A program made the translations under genes and the position numbers. Shown piece after piece: positions 41,547-51,500 of a DNA stretch of 64,000 nucleotides (position 1 is its first letter; the number at the start of each line of letters is the position of its first letter). The notes under the pieces were generated by a model. That model had not been told where the DNA came from. It saw only the letters and a program-made list of their open reading frames with translations, and did no database searches. The stretch is taken from the NCBI RefSeq assembly GCF_004114935.1, contig NZ_CP022221.1, positions 1,116,001 to 1,180,000 on the forward strand. Direction: 5' to 3'. This DNA comes from Bradyrhizobium zhanjiangense (lineage in GTDB: Bacteria > Pseudomonadota > Alphaproteobacteria > Rhizobiales > Xanthobacteraceae).

Positions 41547-42848
41547 CTATGCAGCCATCGAGATGCCGTTTGGTTGCCCTGCTGTGTGAGGCGGACATCT
41601 GGCCTCATCGATCTTCGCGCTTCCGAGCCACTGGACGAACAAAAGATCTCGCTCTACTGCTGTGCTATGAATAGCCAACTCCGAAATTCTTTGCTGTTGG
41701 CTCCTCAGGTGATCCCTTAGCAACCGATCGCGGGTAATGTACCCAGCATTTACGCCCGGAAGTGAGTGGTTCATCAAAAGATGGATGTCGAGTTCCGAAA
41801 CACCCGCTGCTTGCGCGAGCGTGCGATAGCTCTGCCGCAGGTCGTTACCCCATTTGGATAGCACATTTCGCTCTTCCTTATGCTCTACGAGATGTCCTTG
41901 CTCACTGTCGGCTGGGAATAACCACGACTTCGCTTGCTGGGAATACATGATCCGGCCCCATCGGATCGCGCGGATGATGCATCGGACCATCGGCCGGGAT
42001 AGTGGAATGTCAAATGCCTTTTCCTCCCCACCTTTGGGCTTTGGGATGCGGATCATCCTTTGTCGCAAATCGATGTGTTCCAACCGGATTTTCTTCAGGG
42101 CGGTTGGTCGTGATCCACTTAAGAGCGTCAGAAGGTGAAATTCCCGCCTTACCGGGTTATCCATTGCGTAAAGCTCCTTGAGCCAACCGCTGATATCTTT
42201 GGAGCCCATCCCGGTGTTGCGTCGGTGCTCTTTATTCCAGTCGATCGCGGAAACCGGGTTCACGGCCGAGAGATCGGTATTGCTTTTCCGCGCGTGGTTA
42301 TACACTGCCCGCAGACTGCGCATTGACCCATTCGCAATATATGAACCGTTCTCCTTCGTTATTTTGTCGTGACGTTCAACAACGAGGTGCGGTTGTCGCC
42401 CAAGCCGAGCGAGCGGATTGTCGAGCCAATCCTTGAACAGCCGCTCCATGTGATCTCGATAGTTTTCAATGGTCCCTGAGCTTCGACCCTTACGTTTCAT
42501 GTGCGCATCCCGATAGCGCTCCCACGCTTGCCGAAGCGTTATTGAGCCTGGTTTGATCTTCGGAGCCTCACCAGGGCGTTCGCCTTTCGCTATCGATCCA
42601 AGCGCCTCCTTGGCTTTGCCCCGTGCTTGGCGCGTGGTCATGTCACCAAAGTCGCCGAGTTTTACCTGCGCTGTGAATTCGCGAACGCCATCACGCCAGA
42701 ACTCGCCTTGGACCATGAACGTTTTCCGGCGCTTGCCGATGAGCACGAAAAAGCCCGGCAATTCGCCATCGCGCACCTTGTATTGCGTCTCCGCCGCAGA
42801 AAGGAGCGCAATGCTCTTGTCGGTGAGAACCTGGCCCTTATCAGCCAT
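41547..42848 (-). CDS. Tyrosine integrase of the island (arm-domain type)
   Basis: About 433 residues from ATG 42848, which follows a GTGGAGG site. The N-terminus is an arm-binding DUF4102-like domain (LTDKSIALLSAAETQYKVRDGELPGFFVLIGKRRKTF), followed by a SAM-like core-binding domain. The catalytic part has LLSGSRPTALKKIRLEHI (box I arginine), LRQSYRTLAQAAGV, LLMNHSLPGVNAGYI (second histidine and the tyrosine). In the HxxR motif the histidine is a glutamine (QSYR). It is transcribed away from the tRNA-Arg fragment 175 bases upstream, as expected for an island integrase. Confidence 0.9.
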   Translation of the reverse strand: MADKGQVLTDKSIALLSAAETQYKVRDGELPGFFVLIGKRRKTFMVQGEFWRDGVREFTAQVKLGDFGDMTTRQARGKAKEALGSIAKGERPGEAPKIKPGSITLRQAWERYRDAHMKRKGRSSGTIENYRDHMERLFKDWLDNPLARLGRQPHLVVERHDKITKENGSYIANGSMRSLRAVYNHARKSNTDLSAVNPVSAIDWNKEHRRNTGMGSKDISGWLKELYAMDNPVRREFHLLTLLSGSRPTALKKIRLEHIDLRQRMIRIPKPKGGEEKAFDIPLSRPMVRCIIRAIRWGRIMYSQQAKSWLFPADSEQGHLVEHKEERNVLSKWGNDLRQSYRTLAQAAGVSELDIHLLMNHSLPGVNAGYITRDRLLRDHLRSQQQRISELAIHSTAVERDLLFVQWLGSAKIDEARCPPHTAGQPNGISMAA

Positions 42849-43023
42849 AAATGCCTCCACTCTTTTAGTCTGGGTTTAGCCTGGGGAAGTCGCTAGTGAG
42901 AATTATCGCGGTCGGACCACGCTAAGGCACGCTACAGCGCTAAATATTACTATTAATCAATAGCTTGTAGAGAGGGCGAGAGTATGGCAACGTGTCTGTG
43001 AAAACGACTGAAAAGTCCCGAAT

Positions 43024-43073
43024 TCAGACTACGAATTTGAGGGGCGGGCGTTCGAATCGTTCCGGGCGCGCCA
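43024..43073 (+). tRNA. 3' part of tRNA-Arg(ACG): probable attachment site, not a complete gene
   Basis: TCAGA, loop CTACGAA, TTTGA form an anticodon arm with anticodon ACG. GGGCG-TTCGAAT-CGTTC forms the T arm with two G-T pairs. CGGGCGC is the acceptor 3' strand, followed by G and an encoded CCA (43071-43073). The 5' half that would start GCGCCCG is not found upstream. Such 3' halves arise when an integrase recombines into a tRNA gene. The intact tRNA gene should lie at the other end of the island, outside this window. Confidence 0.8.
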
Positions 43074-43263
43074 GATGCACGATATTCCGCGACATTTTGG
43101 GATGGGAGTCCCGATCGGAAGTGCGAGCCTCTTGATCAACTGATCTTGCAAGGGGTGGCGGGCAGGAGTCTTGCCGTGGCTCGGAGACTGTTTGCCAGTT
43201 CTTCGGATTTCTCAGACGCCTGTCGACGGCAAACGCGATTTGTCGTTGCCGCGCAAGATCTAC

Positions 43264-44283
43264 TCATTCCCGCTCCATCATGTTGGCGATCGCCTTGATG
43301 CGGCTTCTGGCGTATTTCGGCAGGCCGGCGCTCAGCGAATCGCCGCTGTTGAAGGAGCTCTTGCCCATGAGCAGTTGCGCGGGAACGAGGTTTCGCAGAA
43401 CGGGTGTATTGCTGTATTCCCTTTGCTTGTTGAGCACGTCGTTCCTGACCGCAATCAGGATGTAGACCGTTGCGATGGCGGCTTCCGGCTGGGTCGGATG
43501 CTGTTGCAGAACCGCAAGCAGCTTGCCGAACTGGATGACCTGGTTCACCCAAAAGATGTTCTGCTCGAGCGCGCTGGTGACTGTGGAGTCGAGGCCTGTC
43601 AGGGTCGGCAGTTCGGCAAGGCGCGGCTGCGTGACCAACATGATCTCACTCAGGAACTCGATGAAATCCGGAATCGGTTTTTTGCTCTCCTCGCGCAGCT
43701 TGTTGGCAAGCTGAATGCCCGCCGGAATTTTCCCTTCGAACACGTAGCGGGACCGCACGCAGATCGCGTTCGCGTCCTCGCACCAGCGGCGATCCGGCGG
43801 ACGGTTGTGCGCGGCGCCCGCGTCTTTGCTGGGAACATCATCGGCCGCCGTGATCGGCCAGTGCTTGACTGCCGGATCGATCTGCTCGAGGAACGCGACA
43901 TTCGCATACCGCGCCAGATCCAATGCCGCTGCCGGTTTTGGAAGTCGAAACCGGGCCTCCGCCTGGTAGACCGAGAGCTTCAGCTTCGTTTGCTGGTTGA
44001 GCGTGGGCTCAACGAAGCTCGGGAAGAGCGAGAGGAAGCGCCGCTGAACCGGACGTGAGCGGGCCCAATCGTCGAAAGGAATGAGCTCGGTCGAGGAATC
44101 GGCGAGTTTGTCGTTGCGCTGGTCGGCGAAGATGACGGTGCGCGGGTTGATCTGTGCGATCGGGATGCCGGCGACTGCGGCCACGTCCTCCAGCTGGAAT
44201 TCCTGCGCGACCGCACCTGTGCAAGCGGCCAGCCAGGCGGCGATGAGGGCTGCGGCACGGTGAAGTCTCAGGTGAAGTCTCAT
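43264..44283 (-). CDS. Secreted protein of unknown function
   Basis: A 339-residue protein with a signal peptide (MRLHLRLHRAAALIAAW, cleavage after AVAQ). The first codons contain a 12-base direct repeat (RLH twice). The mature part has no catalytic motif that I recognise, but it contains the features VIFADQRNDKLADSSTELIP and FLEQIDPAVKHWPITAADD, and two cysteines (RWCEDANAICVRS). The C-terminal region has helical, low-complexity character. It follows the penicillin-binding protein gene in the same direction by ten bases, so it may share its transcript and act in the envelope. Confidence 0.65.
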   Translation of the reverse strand: MRLHLRLHRAAALIAAWLAACTGAVAQEFQLEDVAAVAGIPIAQINPRTVIFADQRNDKLADSSTELIPFDDWARSRPVQRRFLSLFPSFVEPTLNQQTKLKLSVYQAEARFRLPKPAAALDLARYANVAFLEQIDPAVKHWPITAADDVPSKDAGAAHNRPPDRRWCEDANAICVRSRYVFEGKIPAGIQLANKLREESKKPIPDFIEFLSEIMLVTQPRLAELPTLTGLDSTVTSALEQNIFWVNQVIQFGKLLAVLQQHPTQPEAAIATVYILIAVRNDVLNKQREYSNTPVLRNLVPAQLLMGKSSFNSGDSLSAGLPKYARSRIKAIANMMERE

Positions 44284-44293
44284 GGGTCAATGC

Positions 44294-47158
44294 TCAATTC
44301 AGCCGCCGCCAGAAATAATCGGGATCGACTCGGAGCGGCGGTCGCGGGAGGCGGTCCTCGTCATCGGGAGGTCCGCGCCAGGAGGGATATTCGCGCGGAC
44401 CAAGACGCCAGGTCGGGAATGGAAAGGGCGACCGGTTATCGCCGTAATGGCGGTTGTCGTAGGACCACTGCTGGAATGGCCCGTCGTCTTCGTCACGGCC
44501 GCCACGATGGGCGTAGCTTTCTGCACGCGAGACGATCCGAAATTGCGTATCATCGATTCTGCCCGACGGATCTCTCTTGAGATACTCGGTGAAAGCGCGG
44601 CCGGAGCCGGGCGGTGAAGGATCGCCGGTATGGGGATCGATCGACAGGGGAGCGAGCTGATGCAGTGCTTCGCGCGAAGGGCCGTTCAATGCCATCTTGG
44701 GAGCGTGCAGCTCCCAGGCCGCCTGCACGATCGGCTCGAACATCGGCAGCGCCACTTTTGATCCGGTTTGGCCGCTGCCAAGGGAGCGGCGCCCGCCATC
44801 GCTGTTGTCGTAGCCGACCCAGATGGCGATGGTAACGTCATTTGTGAAGCCGACGAACCAGGCGTCGACCGCATTATCAGTGGTACCAGTCTTGCCGCCG
44901 ACAAAGGGCGAAAGATGCTTCACCACGCGCGCGGTTCCGCGCGCGAGCACGCCCTGCAGCATTGATTTCAACTGGTAAAACGATGCTCGGTCGGCCGAGC
45001 CGATCCAGTCCACCGCACGCGGATCGTGCTGGTAGATTGGTCGGCCGTCCTGTTCGATCCTTTCGATCGCATGGGGCCGGGGCCGGGCGCCCTCGTTGGC
45101 GATCGCTGCATAGAACGCCGCAAGGTCGATGAGCCGCACGGTTTGGGCACCGAGCACGAACGGGTAGTAGCGCATGCAGTCCTTGTAGAGCTGCGCTTCC
45201 ATCGCGAGCTCGCAGACTCGGTCGAGGCCTCGCTCGGCACTGTCGTCGAGGCCGGATGCGAGCAGTTGCACGGTGGCGAGATTGCGGGAGTTTTCCAGCG
45301 CACGCCGCAGTGTAATGGCACCCAAAGCGCCGCCGTCATAGTTCTTGGGCGACCAGAAATCGCCCCGGCGCGCGTGGACCGTCGCGCCGATCGGTGTCAG
45401 CGTAATGGGTTCGTCCATCACCAGCGTGTTGGGCTGCAATCCCTTGCGAAGGGCGGCGAGATAGGTCAGCGGCTTCAAGGTGGAGCCGGGTTGGCGCAGG
45501 GTCTGGACGACGCGGTTGAGCTGGCTTGCCGGATACGAAAAGCCGCCCGCCATCGCGAGAATGCGGCCGGTTTCGTTCCCGAGTACGAGTGCCGCTCCCT
45601 GCACGTTCGGTCGAATACGCAGATCGGCACGCGCCGCTTCCTTGCCCTTGGCTTCGCGCAGTTGCACGTAGACCACATCGTATGGCTTGAGGCCGCGCTG
45701 GATCGCGGCGCTCCAGGTGTTCAGCGGCAGGATTCTTCCGTCGGTCAGACCGACGTTGATCGCGTGGCCACGCTTGCCGCGCGCATTCTCCAGGACGACC
45801 GCCGAGTCCCAGTGAACGTCGTAGAGAGGTAGCCGTGTCGCCTTCAACGCCGCGAGCCAAGCCGGTTCCGTGGCCTTCAGGTCTGCCGCAATGCGACGGA
45901 CGGCATCGGAAATGTTCGCCTCGGGTCCCTCAAATTTGTAGCGGCCGGTATTCAGCTCGTACCGCGCGAGGCCCTCCTGCAATGTCGCTTCGACTACGCG
46001 CTGCAAGGCCGAGTTGATGGTCGAGCGCACCGTGTAGGAGGCGTTGGTGAGAGTATCAAGGCCCGCGACCAACTTTGCCTCGCGGGCGATGTGATCGACG
46101 AAGTGAAAGCCAAAGTCCCGTCGCGTCGGCCGGTACTCGACCAGCTGTGGCAATACTGCTTTCGCCGCGGCGTCGTCGATCATGGCGTCGTCCCGCATGC
46201 GGCCGAGCACGTAGGCAAGACGCTCGCGCGCGCGCTCGGGGTGGTGGTCGGGGTTGAAGTAGTTCGGTCCCTTGGCTAGCCCGGCGAGGAGGGCGCCCTC
46301 GACGGCGGAGAGCGCCTTGGCCGGTTTGCCGAAATAGCTGCGCGCCGCGATCTCGATGCCCCAGGCTCCGCGACCGAGATAAATCGAGTTGAGATAGAGC
46401 TCGAGGATTTCCGCCTTGGTCAGGGCGCGCTCCATCCGCGAGGCAACGATCATTTCACGCAGTTTTCTTTCGTAAGTGATGTCGTTACCAACCAGAAGGT
46501 TCTTGGCGACCTGCTGCGTAATGGTCGAGCCTCCCTGCGGCCGGCCCGGGTGCGTGAAGTTGCCGATGAAGGCGCGGACCAGTCCGCGCTCGTCAATGCC
46601 GGCGTGTTGGAAGAAGCGCTTGTCCTCGGCGGCGATAAATGCGTTGCGTACCGCTTCCGGTATATCCGCAAGCTTGACCGAGATGCGGCGGTTGTTAGGC
46701 GCGTAAATCTCAGCAAGCTGCTCGCCCTTGTTGTCGAGGACTTCGCTGGTGCCAGAAAGCCTGAGGTGCTCAAGCTGCGCCGCGTCGGGCAGATCCTTGA
46801 CCGCGCTGTTGTAGAAGGTGATGACCTGACCGAGATCGACCGGAGAGTCTTGCACGTTTTCGACCTTGCAGAACTGCCTATAGGCCACCTGGAGGTCGGC
46901 CAGATTCAGTCCTTTGAGCGCCTTGATCTCGCTGCTCAACGCCTCCTTGTCATCCATGGCGGTGGCAATCAGATCGTCCAGGTTGATGTCCTCGATGTCG
47001 AAAGCCTTGCGCATGTGGGCGCAGCCGGCACTCAAGAGCTCCGCCACCTCGAAGCGGTCGCGCACCGCATCGAACTCCGTCTTGATCCCATCCGGCCGGG
47101 TAGTGACCTGGCTGAAGGCAAGCGCCGTGGCGAAGATCTTGATGAGTATCGAGTCCAT
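44294..47158 (-). CDS. Bifunctional penicillin-binding protein (PBP1-type)
   Basis: From ATG 47158 the protein has 954 residues. The glycosyltransferase-51 domain has AAEDKRFFQHAG (catalytic glutamate near residue 178) and GGSTITQQVAKNLL. The transpeptidase domain has RQPGSTLKPLTY (the STLK serine motif), ENSRNLATV (SRN) and VGGKTGTTDNAVDAWFVGF (KTG). It ends with a tail rich in Pro, Asp and Arg. It polymerises and cross-links peptidoglycan at the outer face of the inner membrane. No membrane anchor is present in this frame; a plausible anchor (MKDRRSGRRLLRNFF, then LNTVLFVIVL) starts at 47271 in another frame, suggesting a frameshift or sequence error near 47195. Confidence 0.85.
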   Translation of the reverse strand: MDSILIKIFATALAFSQVTTRPDGIKTEFDAVRDRFEVAELLSAGCAHMRKAFDIEDINLDDLIATAMDDKEALSSEIKALKGLNLADLQVAYRQFCKVENVQDSPVDLGQVITFYNSAVKDLPDAAQLEHLRLSGTSEVLDNKGEQLAEIYAPNNRRISVKLADIPEAVRNAFIAAEDKRFFQHAGIDERGLVRAFIGNFTHPGRPQGGSTITQQVAKNLLVGNDITYERKLREMIVASRMERALTKAEILELYLNSIYLGRGAWGIEIAARSYFGKPAKALSAVEGALLAGLAKGPNYFNPDHHPERARERLAYVLGRMRDDAMIDDAAAKAVLPQLVEYRPTRRDFGFHFVDHIAREAKLVAGLDTLTNASYTVRSTINSALQRVVEATLQEGLARYELNTGRYKFEGPEANISDAVRRIAADLKATEPAWLAALKATRLPLYDVHWDSAVVLENARGKRGHAINVGLTDGRILPLNTWSAAIQRGLKPYDVVYVQLREAKGKEAARADLRIRPNVQGAALVLGNETGRILAMAGGFSYPASQLNRVVQTLRQPGSTLKPLTYLAALRKGLQPNTLVMDEPITLTPIGATVHARRGDFWSPKNYDGGALGAITLRRALENSRNLATVQLLASGLDDSAERGLDRVCELAMEAQLYKDCMRYYPFVLGAQTVRLIDLAAFYAAIANEGARPRPHAIERIEQDGRPIYQHDPRAVDWIGSADRASFYQLKSMLQGVLARGTARVVKHLSPFVGGKTGTTDNAVDAWFVGFTNDVTIAIWVGYDNSDGGRRSLGSGQTGSKVALPMFEPIVQAAWELHAPKMALNGPSREALHQLAPLSIDPHTGDPSPPGSGRAFTEYLKRDPSGRIDDTQFRIVSRAESYAHRGGRDEDDGPFQQWSYDNRHYGDNRSPFPFPTWRLGPREYPSWRGPPDDEDRLPRPPLRVDPDYFWRRLN

Positions 47159-47350
47159 GACCGGCCGATGGTCGAAAAGCCGCCTCCGCAAGGTCGTAGA
47201 ACAATAACAAACAAGACCGTGTTGAGGAAAAAGTTCCTGAGGAGCCGCCGCCCGCTTCTCCGGTCCTTCATGATTGCTCCGACCTGGCCGCGCCGCGGAA
47301 CCAACGCCGAGGCCCGTGCGTTTTAGAAAGACCGAATTGGCAGCGCACTC

Positions 47351-47929
47351 ATGAATGCCCCTCTTCCAGTCGTGCTCGCCGTGGCGCTCCTCAGCGCCGC
47401 CATCGCCACGATGCCTGCGGACGCTGCTCCTCGAAAAAAGCACACCCGGACACTTGCCGCGGTCTCCCCTGCAGCTAGCGTCGCTCAGCCGCCCACGGAC
47501 AGATTTTTGGCCTGCGACGTCCGGGTGCGGGACTATCTTCGCGAAGGCGGAGCGGTGACACGGGTGACCAAGATCGAAGTGGACGATGCCCGACTGCAGT
47601 TGAACATTCAGCATGAGTACGGGGAGGCAGGAAAGTCGTCTCGAAAATACCTCCGCGGGGACACGGAAGAAGAAATGCGCAAAAATCTGCGCGGAATATT
47701 GGATGAGTTTGCTGCGGCTGCGAAGGCGGCAACGGCTGGTCGCGCTTGGTATGTCGTCGCTGCTCGCAAGGTCATGCCGGACTCCCGCGATAGTTCGGGC
47801 GAGACCACGAGTCCGTGGACGGCCGTCGTCCTCGCGGACTTCGACGGAAAATGCAGGCCTATCACGTTCTATCAGTCTGTCGACCGAACCAAGCTCGATC
47901 CTGAACTGAACAAGAAATTGGATGAGTGA
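47351..47929 (+). CDS. Exported hypothetical protein
   Basis: A 192-residue protein with an N-terminal signal-like segment (LPVVLAVALLSAAIATMPADAA) and a basic linker. The rest is mixed alpha/beta with FLACDVRVRDYLREGGAVT and a repeated charged helix (DTEEEMRKNLRGILDEFAAAA). The family is not recognised. It is divergently transcribed from the penicillin-binding protein gene, with about 190 bases between their starts. The lone cysteine of the mature part is in the FLACDV segment. Confidence 0.6.
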   Translation: MNAPLPVVLAVALLSAAIATMPADAAPRKKHTRTLAAVSPAASVAQPPTDRFLACDVRVRDYLREGGAVTRVTKIEVDDARLQLNIQHEYGEAGKSSRKYLRGDTEEEMRKNLRGILDEFAAAAKAATAGRAWYVVAARKVMPDSRDSSGETTSPWTAVVLADFDGKCRPITFYQSVDRTKLDPELNKKLDE

Positions 47930-48109
47930 AGCTTTACGCCTGAATTGATTTGCAGTTGTAGCGACCGTGCCTGGCAATAAGGCTGTTGCTGCCCAAACGT
48001 TTCTTTAGTCCACTGAAATCACTCGCTTCTGGCCCGTCCCTAGGGAGCGCCATTTCTTTTGTTTGCAATCGCAAAAATCAAGCGCCGCCGTTGCTGCGCT
48101 TTTCGTGGC

Positions 48110-48430
48110 TTACCGGATCCTTGTCACCACGTCGGGTCGGTTTTTCTCGAGCCAGGCCACGGCCTCCGGTCCGTCGACGACGCACTCGAAGGTTTCCCAG
48201 GTCGGGTCCTCCAGGGATTCTGATTGCAGTCGCTTCGCCGCATACTCAACGAGGTCGTGCAGTCGTTCGTATCCGCGTCGGCCCTCGAGGGAATCGGCAA
48301 TCGCGGTACTGGCCCATCCGCGTTGGGCCAAGTCGATAATGCTCGGAGCGTCAGCCTCGCTGAACCAGGGTGTGGCATCGAACTCGATGCAGCGGACATT
48401 ATCGGCTGTATGGCAAGTAGCGTGGATCAT
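48110..48430 (-). CDS. Small conserved-looking hypothetical protein
   Basis: ATG 48430 gives a 106-residue protein beginning MIHATCHTADNVRCIEFDAT and containing the helical charged stretch GYERLHDLVEYAAKRLQSE and FECVVDGPEAVAWLEKNRPDV. A longer frame from ATG 48481 adds 17 residues of unlikely origin. No family is assigned. It lies downstream of the glutamate dehydrogenase in the same direction, so it may be read through. Confidence 0.5.
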   Translation of the reverse strand: MIHATCHTADNVRCIEFDATPWFSEADAPSIIDLAQRGWASTAIADSLEGRRGYERLHDLVEYAAKRLQSESLEDPTWETFECVVDGPEAVAWLEKNRPDVVTRIR

Positions 48431-48501
48431 TGGATTCCTCCATTCGCCGGCTGACAACCTGCCTAGCATTGACCCTTTCACATCGCTGCCTCGCTACGCC
48501 C

Positions 48502-51500
48502 TCAGGCCTTGACCAAGTCGCCCAGCAGGTTCGCCGCCACCGTCAGCTTGGCGAGCGTCAGGCCGCTGGCAGCAATCTCCTCGACCGAGCTGCGGATGCG
48601 CGTCGCTTGGGGGTGAGCGGCGAGCCAGGTCTCGACGGCCTGCTGGCCGGACTGGCCGGTCGCCAGCATATCCGCGGCCAGTCTTCTTTCGGCGCCAGCG
48701 ATCTGCTCAACGGCGCGATCGATGGCTATACGTTCGAAATAGTCGTTTGCCGGCACGTGGCGCGCGGCGGCGATGATGCGGTCGAGACGGAAATTCGCCT
48801 CGGCGGCGAAGAAGGTCGCGGCGGCGTCGCCAATGGGGCGGGTGGTGCGCTCGGCGACCGTCACGATATCGGGTGCCGAGACCAGAGGGTCGAGATCGGC
48901 GAGCTCGCCGGCAAGGCCGGCCGGGACGCCAGCGTCGGTCAGGTCCTGCCGACGCTTGGCGCGTGCGGCCTGCAAGTCCGGCGGCAGGGTAGTGTCGAGC
49001 GCGGCGACAATCTGGCGGATCGCCGGGCCGAAGCGCGCGACGACGGCCTCCAGCCCGCCCTTGAAATCGACGTTGCGCACGTACCAGACCATGCGGGAGA
49101 GCAGGAGGTCCTGCACGGAAGCGTAGAGGGACAGCTGCACCTGCCCGTCGATGCAGGCATCGAGTGCATCGATCGCGTCATTGAGCCCCTTTAGACCGTA
49201 GCATTCATCGACCGCCACGTAGGCCATGACGATGGTCGGGATATCGGCGTCCGTCTCGTCGATCAGGCGTACGACACAGGCCGGGCCGCCGCGGTTGATC
49301 ACCGCATTGGCGAGGCTGGTCGCGATGATCTCCCGCCGCAGACGATGCAGTTCGGCCGCTGTCGGGAATTTGTCCTGAATTTCGCGCGGAAAATACTGAG
49401 ACAACTCGCGGGCAAGATAGGGATCATCGGGCACGCTGGTGACGAGCAGATCATCGTAGAGGGTCAGCTTGGCGTAGGCGAGCAGCACCGCAAGCTCGGG
49501 CCGCGTCAGGGACTGGCCGCGCCGTATGCGCTCGGTGAGCACTGCGTCGTCGGGCAAGTACTCCACCGCGCGGCTGAGCAAGCCGCGCTGCTCGAGCGAC
49601 TGCATCAGGCGGGCGAGGAAGCCGGCCTCGGCCACGCCCTTGCGCTCGGCGAGCGAGAGCGCCAGCGTCTGCAGATAGTTGTTGCGCAACACCAGCGTAC
49701 CGACCTCGTCGGTCATTGCGGCAAGCAGGCTGTTGCGGTCAGCGGGGCTGAGGCGTCCCTCGCGCTCGGGGCGCGCCAGCGCGATCTTGATATTGACCTC
49801 GACGTCGGACGTGTTCACGCCGGCCGAATTGTCGATAGCGTCGGTGTTGAGCTTGACGCCCTTCTGCGCCGCTTCAATGCGGCCACGCTGGGTGACGCCG
49901 AGGTTGGCGCCTTCGCCGATCACCCGCGCGCGCACGTCGCCACCCGCGACGCGGATCGGATCGTTGGCGCGGTCCCCGACCTGATCGTCGCTCTCCGCCG
50001 ACGCGCGAACATAGGTGCCGATGCCGCCAAACCACAGCAAGTCCACGCGCGCTTTCAGGATTGCCGTCATCACCTCGAACGGCGTCGCCTGCGGCTTATC
50101 GAGATCCAGCAGGGTGCGCACTTCCGGAGCGAGCGCGATCGCCTTGAGCGAGCGCGAGAACACGCCGCCGCCTTGCGAGATCAGCGACTTGTTGTAGTCC
50201 TGCCAGCTCGACCGCGGCAGGTCGAACAGACGCTGGCGCTCATGGAAGCTGATCGCCGGATCGGGCGAGGGATCGATGAAGATGTCGCGGTGATCGAAAG
50301 CGGCGACGAGCCTCGTCGTCGGCGAGAGCAGCATGCCGTTGCCGAAGACGTCGCCGGACATGTCGCCGACGCCGGCAACGGTGAACGGCGTGGTCTGAAT
50401 GTCGGTGCCGAGCTCGCGGAAGTGGCGCTTGACCGCCTCCCAGGCGCCGCGCGCCGTGATCCCCATCTTCTTGTGATCGTAACCCTGGCTGCCGCCGGAT
50501 GCGAAGGCATCGCCGAGCCAATGGTTCTTCTCGGCCGAGATCGCGTTGGCGACGTCGGAGAAGGTGGCGGTGCCCTTGTCGGCGGCTACGACGAGATAGG
50601 GGTCGTCACCGTCATGCCGCACGGTCAGGTCGGGCGGCACCACGATGTCCCCGCCGAGATTGTCGGTGAGTTCGAGCAGCGAACGAACGAAGATGCGATA
50701 GGCTTCCGTGCCCTCCGCTAGCCACGCCTCGCGATCGGAGGGCGATGGCAGGCGCTTGGGTACGAAGCCGCCTTTGGCCCCGACCGGCACGATCACGGCG
50801 TTCTTGACCTGCTGCGCTTTCACCAGGCCGAGAATTTCGGTGCGGAAATCCTGCGGCCGATCGGACCAGCGCAAGCCACCGCGCGCAACCTTGCCGAAGC
50901 GCAGGTGAATACCTTCGACACGAGGTGAATAGACGAAGATCTCGTAGAGAGGTCGTGGAGCGGGCAGGTCGTCGATCCGGCGCGCCTCGAACTTGAAGGA
51001 GATCACCGGACGTGGATGTCCATCCTCGCCGATCTGCCACAGATTGGTGCGAACGGTTGCCTGCACCAGATTGGTGAAGCGGCGCAGGATGCGGTCTTCG
51101 TCGAGCGACGCGACGGATTTGAGCTGCTCCTCGATCTCGGCAAGGAGAGTTGCCTCGCGCGCTGAACGTTCGCGATCGGTAAGGATAAGATGCGGATCGC
51201 GGCTAACCTGGAACAGCGCGACGAGGTTGGCCGTGATCGCGGCGTTCTTGCGCAAGGTCTCCCACATATAGTCCTGGGTGAACGGGGCACGGATCTGGTG
51301 CAAATAGCGGGACAGCGCCCGGATGGTCGAGACTTCCCGCCAGCCCAGGGCCGTGCGCAGGATCAAGGCATTGTACCCGTCGGATTCGGCGCGGTCGGTG
51401 ACCACGGCCATGATCGAGGCTTCTAGGCGATGGCTGAAGTCCGGGCTGATCTCGATCGGCTGGCCGTCGCTGGTGTCGATCGTCATGTCGTGCAGCCAGA

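Noticed and set aside
42960..43073. A complete tRNA-Arg gene
   Set aside because: The D arm and the 5' acceptor strand (expected GCGCCCG) are missing before 43024, so only the 3' half is present.
1..43073. nod boxes, tts boxes or nif-type sigma-54 promoters that would prove a symbiosis island
   Set aside because: No convincing match was found by eye, so the link to a symbiosis island rests only on the regulator remnant and general organisation.
47159..47977. N-terminal 273 codons of the open frame that contains the penicillin-binding protein
   Set aside because: This part is antisense to the exported protein at 47351-47929 and has no PBP-like content. The protein proper begins at ATG 47158.
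49345..50721. 458-codon plus-strand frame opposite the glutamate dehydrogenase
   Set aside because: Shadow of the 1600-residue GDH gene; composition is typical of antisense frames.
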